Shown: positions 25,462-31,905 of the stretch, one piece after another
How positions within the stretch are numbered: position 1 is the stretch's first letter
Layout of the letters: the number at the start of each line of letters is the position of its first letter
Origin: Bacteroidales bacterium
GTDB lineage: Bacteria; Bacteroidota; Bacteroidia; Bacteroidales; UBA932
NCBI GenBank assembly: GCA_017429765.1
Contig: JAFROJ010000034.1
Coordinates: 1 to 47,318, forward strand
Reading direction: 5' to 3'
DNA: 47,318 nucleotides
Translations under genes and position numbers: made by a program
The notes under the pieces: model-generated
Database searches by the model: none
What the model was told of the DNA's origin: nothing
Seen by the model: only the letters and a program-made list of their open reading frames with translations

Positions 25462-26061
25462 CTCTTTTGGATGAAAAGAGCGCCTGTGATAGGGAGAGGG
25501 CCCATATTCCTTCAAGGCGTCGATGTGCTCTCTCGTGGGGTAGCCGAAATTGCGTTCCCAGCCGTATTGGGGATATTCCCGGGCAAGGGCGCGCATCATC
25601 TCGTCCCTGTGGGTCTTCGCGAGGACGGAGGCGGCGGCTATCGACGCGAAGGTGGCGTCCCCGTGGACCACGGTTTGGTAGGAGTTGAAGCCGAAGCCCT
25701 CGAAAGGCCGGAACTTGTTGCCGTCGATCAGAAGGAATTCCGGCCTCGGAACTAATTTAAGTACAGCCCTTTGCATTCCCGTGACCGAGGCCCAGAGGAT
25801 GTTCATCCGGTCGATCTCCTCCGCCTGGACCGCCTCCACGGCCCAGGCCACGGCCTCTTTCTCGATGATGGGACGCAGCAGGTCGCGGTCCTTCTCGCTC
25901 ATCTGTTTGGAGTCGTTCAGCAGAGGGTGACGGAAGTCCTCGGGAAGAATCACGGCGGCGGCGTAGACCGGCCCCGCGAGGGGGCCTCTTCCGGCCTCGT
26001 CGCAGCCAGCCTCAAGCCTTCCGGCTTTCAAGTATGGAAGCAAAGTGTTTTCCCGCGGCAT
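25441..26061 (-). CDS. rnhB: Ribonuclease HII
   Basis: A 206-residue endonuclease that cuts the RNA strand of RNA-DNA hybrids and starts ribonucleotide excision. The signature EAGCDEAGRGPLAGPV places the catalytic Asp21-Glu22 at the usual N-terminal position. LLIDGNKFRP carries the third Asp, followed by GDATFASIAAASVLAKTHRD, the RNase HII block with the fourth acidic residue. NFGYPTREHIDALKEYGPSPYHRRSF is the C-terminal substrate-binding part. Length is normal. It lies 40 nt downstream of the XRE regulator on the same strand with no clear promoter of its own, so co-transcription is likely. Confidence 0.96.
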   Translation of the reverse strand: MPRENTLLPYLKAGRLEAGCDEAGRGPLAGPVYAAAVILPEDFRHPLLNDSKQMSEKDRDLLRPIIEKEAVAWAVEAVQAEEIDRMNILWASVTGMQRAVLKLVPRPEFLLIDGNKFRPFEGFGFNSYQTVVHGDATFASIAAASVLAKTHRDEMMRALAREYPQYGWERNFGYPTREHIDALKEYGPSPYHRRSFHPKELEPSLF

Positions 26062-26101
26062 TCTCGGACTCGTTTACCGCGAATATAATCAAAAAGACGC
26101 C

Positions 26102-26533
26102 TCAATCCTTGAACCGGCTCATGAGTTGGCCGATCAGCAGCTTCTGGGACTCGATGGCGACATCCTTGTCTTTGATTATCTCCTTCAGGCGGGCTATCTC
26201 CCTGTCCCGTTCTTGTATTTCCTGGATATAGCCGTTCTCCTGGACGCGGAGCCTCATCCCGAAAGACTCCCTCATGTCCTCCAAGGTGGCGGCCGCGTCC
26301 TTGACGGGGACATATCCGACGACCAGCTCGGTCATGGACACTCCGAGAGCCTCGGCGCATTTGGAGAAGTTCTTGTTGAGGATCCGGGTCTTCCCGCTCT
26401 CGATCTTCTGGTACGCGGTCACGGAAATGTCGAGACTGTCAGCCATGTCGGCCTGAGTGAGGCCGCGCCCCTCCCTGGCCTTTCTCAAGTTCTCCCTGAT
26501 CGTGCTTTCGTCCATTATCGTCTCCGCGTCCAT
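26102..26533 (-). CDS. XRE-family helix-turn-helix regulator with a C-terminal coiled coil
   Basis: A 143-residue DNA-binding protein. Residues about 9-65 form an HTH_3/Cro-CI domain (IRENLRKAREGRGLTQADMADSLDISVTAYQKIESG, where the last part is the recognition helix region). The C-terminal half is helical and charged (GYIQEIQERDREIARLKEIIKDKDVAI), probably a dimerising coiled coil. The frame opens 81 nt upstream, but the -7 element at 26556-26563 lies there, so the ATG at 26533 is used; MDESTI a few codons later is an alternative. This architecture is common for small Bacteroidetes regulators. It lies upstream of rnhB and beside the large hairpin element. Targets unknown; autoregulation is plausible. 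Confidence 0.85.
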   Translation of the reverse strand: MDAETIMDESTIRENLRKAREGRGLTQADMADSLDISVTAYQKIESGKTRILNKNFSKCAEALGVSMTELVVGYVPVKDAAATLEDMRESFGMRLRVQENGYIQEIQERDREIARLKEIIKDKDVAIESQKLLIGQLMSRFKD

Positions 26534-26555
26534 CTTGGTTTGTTTTCTTCGGATA

Positions 26556-26563
26556 CAAAAATA
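26556..26563 (-). promoter_or_regulatory. -7 promoter element of the XRE regulator gene
   Basis: On the minus strand TATTTTTG matches TAnnTTTG, 22 nt before the chosen ATG. No TTTG lies 19-20 nt upstream, although the region beyond (26580-26660) is AT-rich. Confidence 0.5.
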
Positions 26564-26713
26564 TCCATCGCCGGGCGCTATTCCGATAAATAAAAAGTTA
26601 GCGGCAACAACCAAAAGTTAATAATAAACACGTCTTTTTGATAAAAAACAGAAAAAATCCGCCCTTTACCCCCTCCCCGCCGTCTCAACTTCCGGTTAAA
26701 AACACAACCTTTG

Positions 26714-26849
26714 TCCCGGCGGCCGTCGTGCCCCTCCGGAACCACTGCCACCCTCGGCACGTTAAGAGGGGGGACCGGAGTGGAGCGAAGCGGAACGAGC
26801 GGTGGGGCCGCGAAGCGGCGGTTCAGGAGGGGCGCGACGACTGCCGGGA
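26714..26849. repeat. Large structured inverted-repeat element (REP-like or structured RNA)
   Basis: The arms 26714-26743 and 26820-26849 pair over 30 positions with only two mismatches (26723/26840 and 26738/26825) and two G-U pairs. The 76-nt interior folds further: CCACC (26748-26752) with GGTGG (26801-26805), CTCG (26753-26756) with CGAG (26796-26799), and a perfect GCCGC-GAA-GCGGC hairpin at 26807-26819 abutting the right arm. No frame here looks coding. It sits in the 335-bp gap between the XRE gene (leftward) and a small gene (rightward), and its composition differs sharply from the AT-rich DNA on its left. It could be a repetitive extragenic palindrome, a small non-autonomous mobile element or an RNA. 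Confidence 0.75.
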
Positions 26850-26868
26850 ATGAGGATAAAAAGCGAAT

Positions 26869-27072
26869 ATGGAGAATATGGAAAAGATCATGGAGGATTT
26901 CGCCAGGTTCGAGAGGGCGATGGACGAGGACAAGGTGTACTTGGATTTGAGTTTCGAGGAGATATGCGCCGCGATCGGGGCCGATGAGGAGGTTCTTGAC
27001 CGTCTGGTTTCTGAGGAGACCGGCTTCAGCGGCCGGGCCCTGGTGGACTTTTATCAGTCTAATTTTTGCTAA
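26869..27072 (+). CDS. Small conserved-looking protein, AraC-HTH-like segment
   Basis: A 67-residue acidic protein. After a short helical N-terminus (MENMEKIMEDFARFERAMDE), residues 21-62 (YLDLSFEEICAAIGADEEVLDRLVSEETGFSGRAL) follow the pattern of one helix-turn-helix of AraC-type DNA-binding domains: Leu-Ser-Phe-Glu-Glu-Ile-Cys, a Gly, then a second helix and a Thr-Gly-Phe-Ser turn. Similar small proteins occur in Bacteroidales with no assigned role. Codon use is like that of neighbouring genes, and the frame ends exactly where the promoter of the EF-G paralogue begins. It could also be a degenerate remnant of a larger regulator. No promoter of its own is obvious; the hairpin element ends 19 nt upstream. 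Confidence 0.55.
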   Translation: MENMEKIMEDFARFERAMDEDKVYLDLSFEEICAAIGADEEVLDRLVSEETGFSGRALVDFYQSNFC

Positions 27073-27096
27073 TGGGTCTTTTTATTCTTAACTTTG
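27065..27096 (+). promoter_or_regulatory. Promoter of the EF-G paralogue gene
   Basis: TTTG (27065-27068), 20 nt and TAACTTTG (27089-27096) match the Bacteroidetes consensus fully. The -33 element ends just before the stop codon of the small upstream gene. The leader of about 45 nt to the ATG at 27148 is AT-rich. Confidence 0.8.
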
Positions 27097-27147
27097 CCCG
27101 GTTATACCCTTTAGCCAGAGAGTAATCATAATTAATCACTTATAGAA

Positions 27148-29301
27148 ATGAAGGAATATTCAACAAAAGACATCCGCAATGTGGTCCTGATCGGTAGCTC
27201 CAAGTCAGGCAAGACCACGTTGTCCGAGGCCATGCTCTTCGAGGGCAAAGTGGTCGACCGCAGGGGTACGGTGGAAGGAAAGAACACTGTTTCCGACAAC
27301 ACCGAATTCGAGCAGACAAACCAGAAGTCGGTCTACGCGACTCCGCTCTACGCCGAGTTCATGAACAACAAGTTCAACATCATCGACGCTCCTGGTTCCG
27401 ATGACTTCTGCGGTGGCGCCATCTCCGCCTTCAAAGTCTGCGAGTCCGCCATCCTGACCGTCAACGCCCAGCAGGGAGTTGAGGTCGGAACAGAGATCTT
27501 CGCCCGCTACGCCGATCAGTACAACAAGCCCATGATCGTGGCTGTCAACCAGCTCGACACCGAGAAGGCCAATTGGGAGCATACCCGCGACACCCTCAAG
27601 GAGGCTTTCGGGAAGAAGATCGTCTTCGCACAGTTCCCCGTCAATCCGGGTACCGGTTTCGACGGCATCGTGGATGTCATCACGATGAAGTTCTACCGTT
27701 TCACCGATGAGAACGGCAAGTTCGAGGAGACCGACATCCCCGCCCAGTACGCCGATGAGGCCGAGGAGATGCACATGGAGCTAGTCGAGAAGGCCGCCGA
27801 GGGCGATGACGCTCTCATGGAGAAATATTTCGAGACCATGGAGCTCTCCATCGACGAGGTCAGGGCCGGTCTGCGCGCCGGTTTGACCAAGCTGGAGGTC
27901 ATGCCTGTCTTCTGCCTCTCCGCCAGGAAGGACATGGGTGTCAAGAGGCTTATGGAGTTTGTCGTCAATGTCGCCCCCTCGCCGGAAGGCCAGGTCGCCA
28001 AGACTATCGGCGGCGAGGATCTCGTCTGCGACCCCAAGGGTCCCGTGAGCCTGTTCATCTACAAGACCGCCGTCGAGCAGCACCTCGGTGACGTGTCCTA
28101 TTTCAAGGTGATGAGCGGAGTCCTCAAGGAGGGCGCCGACCTTGTCAACCCCGAGACCGGCAACGGTGAGCGTCTCTCCGCCATCTACGCTGTCGCCGGT
28201 GACAAGAAGGAGAAGGTTTCCTCCATCTGCGCCGGAGACATCGGCTGCGTCATGAAGCTCAAGTCCGGCAAGACCGACGTCACTCTGGCCGTCTCCGGCC
28301 AGGACGCCATCGAGCACATGGTTTTCCCTGACGCCAGGTACCGCTGCGCCGTCAAGGCCGTCGACAAGAACGACGAGGCCAAGGTCGGCGAGGCCCTGAA
28401 CAAGATCGCCGCCCAGGATCCCACCATCAACGTCGAGTATTCCAAGGAGCTCCGCCAGACCATCCTCAGCGGCCAGGGCGAGCAGGCCATCAACCTCGTG
28501 AAGTGGAGAATGACCAACGAGTTCAAGCAGAACATCGAGTTCCTCGCCCCGAAGGTTCCTTACCGCGAGACCATCACCAAGGTCGCGACCGCCCAGTACC
28601 GCCACAAGAAGCAGTCCGGTGGAGCCGGCCAGTTCGGCGAGGTCCACATGTTGGTCTGCCCTTACGTCGAGGGTGAGCCCGCCGGCAACAAGTTCATGAT
28701 CGGTGGCAAGGAGACCATCCTCAACATCAAGTCCCAGGAGACTTACGACCTGGAGTGGGGCGGCAAGCTCGAGTTCATCAACTGCGTTGTCGGTGGAGCC
28801 ATCGACCTCGGATTCATGCCCGCCATCCTCAAGGGTATCAACGACAAGATGACAGAGGGCCCTCTCACCGGTTCCTACGCCCGTGACATCAGGGTCTATG
28901 TCTACGACGGTAAGATGCACCCGGTCGATTCCAAGGAAATCGCCTTCATCATCGCCGGCCGCAACGCTTTCAAGGAGGCCTTCCGCAACGCCGGCCCGAA
29001 GATCCTCGAGCCTATCTACAACGTCGACATCCTGACCCCCAACGAGTATGTGGGACCTTGCATGTCCGACCTGAACGGCCGCCGCGGAATGATCATGAAC
29101 CAGGACATGGACAAGGGATTCACCATCCTCCACGCCCGCGTTCCGCTCGCCGAGCTCTACAGGTACTCGACCACTCTTAGCTCCCTCACCGGAGGCGCCG
29201 CCACCTTCACGATGAAGTTCGCTGAATATCAGCAGGTTCCCGCTGATGTCCAGACCAAGCTTCTCGCCGACTACGCCGCCCAGGAGCAGGACGAGGACTA
29301 A
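27148..29301 (+). CDS. Elongation factor G paralogue (EF-G2-like)
   Basis: A 717-residue translation factor with all EF-G domains: GTPase (1 to about 280), domain II, III, IV (YRETITKVATAQYRHKKQSGGAGQFGEV) and V. The P-loop GSSKSGKT (16-23) is intact but differs from the canonical AHIDAGKT. The switch II motif, normally DTPGH, is DAPGS: Ser84 replaces the catalytic His. The base-recognition motif is NQLD (134-137) instead of NKxD. GTP hydrolysis is therefore probably poor or absent. A Bacteroides EF-G paralogue without GTPase activity, induced on carbon limitation and needed for gut colonisation, has been described, and this is probably its orthologue. Codon use is strongly biased, as in highly expressed genes. 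It is monocistronic, with its own promoter and terminator. Confidence 0.9.
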   Translation: MKEYSTKDIRNVVLIGSSKSGKTTLSEAMLFEGKVVDRRGTVEGKNTVSDNTEFEQTNQKSVYATPLYAEFMNNKFNIIDAPGSDDFCGGAISAFKVCESAILTVNAQQGVEVGTEIFARYADQYNKPMIVAVNQLDTEKANWEHTRDTLKEAFGKKIVFAQFPVNPGTGFDGIVDVITMKFYRFTDENGKFEETDIPAQYADEAEEMHMELVEKAAEGDDALMEKYFETMELSIDEVRAGLRAGLTKLEVMPVFCLSARKDMGVKRLMEFVVNVAPSPEGQVAKTIGGEDLVCDPKGPVSLFIYKTAVEQHLGDVSYFKVMSGVLKEGADLVNPETGNGERLSAIYAVAGDKKEKVSSICAGDIGCVMKLKSGKTDVTLAVSGQDAIEHMVFPDARYRCAVKAVDKNDEAKVGEALNKIAAQDPTINVEYSKELRQTILSGQGEQAINLVKWRMTNEFKQNIEFLAPKVPYRETITKVATAQYRHKKQSGGAGQFGEVHMLVCPYVEGEPAGNKFMIGGKETILNIKSQETYDLEWGGKLEFINCVVGGAIDLGFMPAILKGINDKMTEGPLTGSYARDIRVYVYDGKMHPVDSKEIAFIIAGRNAFKEAFRNAGPKILEPIYNVDILTPNEYVGPCMSDLNGRRGMIMNQDMDKGFTILHARVPLAELYRYSTTLSSLTGGAATFTMKFAEYQQVPADVQTKLLADYAAQEQDED

Positions 29302-29323
29302 TTATTCCGGCCTGAAGGTTTTG

Positions 29324-29357
29324 AATATGCCGTCCGGAAAGGGCGGCATATTTTTAT
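29324..29357 (+). terminator. Rho-independent terminator of the EF-G paralogue gene
   Basis: A 12-bp stem (AATATGCCGTCC at 29324-29335 with GGGCGGCATATT at 29341-29352, one G-U pair), a GGAAA loop and a T-rich tail. It lies 22 nt after the stop codon. Confidence 0.85.
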
Positions 29358-29365
29358 TATATTTG
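29358..29365 (+). promoter_or_regulatory. -7 promoter element of the GH116 gene
   Basis: TATATTTG, a perfect TAnnTTTG, directly follows the T-tail of the preceding terminator and lies 23 nt before the ATG at 29389. The position of a -33 element falls inside the terminator stem and shows no TTTG. Confidence 0.6.
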
Positions 29366-29388
29366 TTCATCGCTTGAAAAACCACCAC

Positions 29389-31905
29389 ATGATTATGAGA
29401 AAGGTCTTGTTTATGGCGGCCCTGCTCGCCCCCTTGTCCCTATTCGCCCAGGAATGGGTCCCGTCCGACTGGCCGGTGATGAGTCACTATGACTCCGCCC
29501 ACCTCCAGGAGATCGCCCTGCCCCTGGGTGGCATCGGGACCGGCACCGTGTCCCTCGGCGGCCGAGGCGAGCTCAGGGACTGGGAGATCATGAATGTGCC
29601 TGCCAAGGGGTTCAACACCGGGACCTCCCGGAGGAACGCCCCCTTCTTCGCCATATTCACGAGAGACCCGGGCGGGAAAACCTCGACCACGATGCTGGCC
29701 GGGCCCCTGTATCCGAACGAGTACAACCACGCTTTCGGGGAGCCGGTCGACAACTTCGGCCTTCCACGTTTCCACGAGGCCTCTTTCGACGCCGCCTATC
29801 CCTTCGGCCAGGTGAACCTTTCCGACAAGGCCCTGCCGGTCGAGGTCAAGATCAAGGGTTTCAACCCCTTGGTGCCGACCGACGCCGACAAGAGCGGCCT
29901 CCCCGTCGCCGTCCTGTCCTATCAGGTAAGGAACATTTCCTCCAGCCCCCTGGAGGTCTCCGTGAGCGGCTCGATCCGCAACTTCATCGGGCGGGACAGC
30001 CAGAGGAGCGACGCCAAGGACAATGTCAACGAATATCGCTCCGCCAGCGGCTTGAAGGGCATTTATTTCTATTCCAAGGGAGTCCCCAAAGACCATCAGG
30101 CCTGGGGCACGATGGCCCTGACCACGGCCGCCAGGGAAGGCGTGAGCTACCGCACCTCCTCCAAGAGGAACGACTGGAACCAGGCCATCCTGAACTTCTG
30201 GGACGACTTCAGCGCCGACGGGGAGCTGACCGAGAGGGGACCTTCCGGCGAGGCCGACCCCATGGCCTCCCTGGCCGTCAAGAAAACAATAGCCCCCGGG
30301 GCCACCGAGGTGTTCACCTTCTACCTCACCTGGAGTTTCCCCAACCGCAGAGGCTGGTCCAGCGTGGTCGAGGGCAACTATTACTGCAATGAATATGACG
30401 ACGCGTGGACAGCGGCGGAGAAGATCGTCCCCCGGATCCCCGCCCTCGAGAAGGAGACCCTGCTGTTCGTCAACGCCCTTAACTCCAGCTCCTATCCGGC
30501 GGTGGTCAAGGAGGCCGCCCTCTACAATCTCTCTGTCCTTCGCTCCCAGACAGTGTTCCGTCTTCCCGACGGCCATTTGATGGGATGGGAGGGAGTCGGC
30601 GACAACGCCGGGTCATGCCACGGCTCCTGCACCCATGTCTGGAACTACGAGGTGGCCACGCCCTTCCTTTTCGGGGAGTTGGCCAAGTCGATGAGGGACG
30701 TGGAGTTCACCTACGCCACGAGGGATGACGACGGCTGCATGAATTTCCGCGCGTCCCTCCCGCTCTCCATGGCGGCCGACGGCCATTCAGCGGCGGCCGA
30801 CGGCCAGATGGGCTGCGTAATGAAGGTCTACAGGGACTGGCAGCTCAGCGGAGACATGGAGTTCCTGAGCTCTCATTGGGCCAAGATCAAGAAGGCCCTG
30901 TCCTACGCCTGGGTCGAGAAAGGCTGGGACGGCAACCAGGACGGAGTCATGGAAGGCTCCCAGCATAACACCATGGATGTCAACTATTTCGGCCCCAACC
31001 CACAGATGCAGTTCTGGTACATGGGAGCGCTCAAGGCCGGGGAGAAGATGGCTCTCGCGATGAAAGACAAGGAGCTGGCGAAGAAGTGCCGGGACCTCTT
31101 CGAGAAGGGAAGCGCATGGACTGACGCCAACCTTTTCAACGGCGAATACTACGAGCACAGGATCACGGATCCCGAGACATTCGAGTTCCTTGACATGACC
31201 GACCCTGATGTCAGGATCCCCGACTACCAGCTCGGCCGGGGCTGCCTCGTGGACCAGCTGGTGGGGCAGTACATGGCGCACATATGCGGCCTGGGCTATC
31301 TCGGAGACGAGAGCCACATCAAGACCACCTTGGGGAGCGTGATGAAGTACAATTATGTCGAGGGTATCGGCCGGGAGTTCAACAACATGCGCTCGTTCGC
31401 CCTCGGCGACGAGAGCGCCCTGCTCATGGCTTCCTGGCCGCACGGGAGGCTTGAGGTCCCCTTTCCGTATTTCGGGGAGTGCATGACCGGCTTCGAGTAC
31501 GCCGCCGCCGTCGGTATGCTCTATGAGGGCCAGACGGAGAACGGCCTGAGGTGCATCGGCGCGATTCGGGAGCGTTTCGACGGGGCGAGGAGAAGCCCGT
31601 TCAACGAGCCGGAATGCGGCTTCCACTACGCCCGCTCGATGGCCAGCTGGGCCGCGGTGCTGGCTCTCAGCGATTTCCACTATTCAGGAGTGGACAAGAC
31701 GATGAGTTTCACCTCCGTTCCCGGAAGATATTTCTGGAGCAACGGCTACGCTTTCGGGATCTGCGAGGTCAGCGCCTCGACAGTCAAGCTTGAGGTCCTC
31801 AAGGGCTCGGTTGAGCTGAACACCCTGAACCTGACGGGCCGGGCGAAACCAGTGGCTAAGAAAGTAGTCGTCCCCGAGGGGGGAAGCGCCGAGTTCACAA
31901 TTTAG
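29389..31905 (+). CDS. Glycoside hydrolase family 116 (GBA2-like beta-glycosidase)
   Basis: An 838-residue exported enzyme. The ATG at 29389 (or 29395) precedes a signal peptide (MRKVLFMAALLAPLSLFA); the frame opens with a TTG at 29374, too close to the promoter. The N-terminal beta-sandwich begins with IALPLGGIGTGTVSLGGRGELRDWEIMN, the classic GBA2/GH116 start. The (alpha/alpha)6 catalytic domain shows CTHVWNYE, SQHNTMDVNYFGPNPQMQFWYMGAL, CLVDQLVGQYMAH, and near the end FNEPECGFHYARSMASWA. GH116 contains beta-glucosidases, beta-xylosidases, N-acetylglucosaminidases and glucosylceramidases, so the substrate is open. The last 11 nt overlap the 3' end of the convergent transglutaminase-like gene. 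Confidence 0.92.
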   Translation: MIMRKVLFMAALLAPLSLFAQEWVPSDWPVMSHYDSAHLQEIALPLGGIGTGTVSLGGRGELRDWEIMNVPAKGFNTGTSRRNAPFFAIFTRDPGGKTSTTMLAGPLYPNEYNHAFGEPVDNFGLPRFHEASFDAAYPFGQVNLSDKALPVEVKIKGFNPLVPTDADKSGLPVAVLSYQVRNISSSPLEVSVSGSIRNFIGRDSQRSDAKDNVNEYRSASGLKGIYFYSKGVPKDHQAWGTMALTTAAREGVSYRTSSKRNDWNQAILNFWDDFSADGELTERGPSGEADPMASLAVKKTIAPGATEVFTFYLTWSFPNRRGWSSVVEGNYYCNEYDDAWTAAEKIVPRIPALEKETLLFVNALNSSSYPAVVKEAALYNLSVLRSQTVFRLPDGHLMGWEGVGDNAGSCHGSCTHVWNYEVATPFLFGELAKSMRDVEFTYATRDDDGCMNFRASLPLSMAADGHSAAADGQMGCVMKVYRDWQLSGDMEFLSSHWAKIKKALSYAWVEKGWDGNQDGVMEGSQHNTMDVNYFGPNPQMQFWYMGALKAGEKMALAMKDKELAKKCRDLFEKGSAWTDANLFNGEYYEHRITDPETFEFLDMTDPDVRIPDYQLGRGCLVDQLVGQYMAHICGLGYLGDESHIKTTLGSVMKYNYVEGIGREFNNMRSFALGDESALLMASWPHGRLEVPFPYFGECMTGFEYAAAVGMLYEGQTENGLRCIGAIRERFDGARRSPFNEPECGFHYARSMASWAAVLALSDFHYSGVDKTMSFTSVPGRYFWSNGYAFGICEVSASTVKLEVLKGSVELNTLNLTGRAKPVAKKVVVPEGGSAEFTI

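Noticed and set aside
26640-26713. The pyrimidine-rich stretch left of the large hairpin as a gene or terminator
   Set aside because: No stem-loop with a T-tail and no coding frame with neighbour-like codon use; only AT-rich then C-rich spacer DNA is seen.
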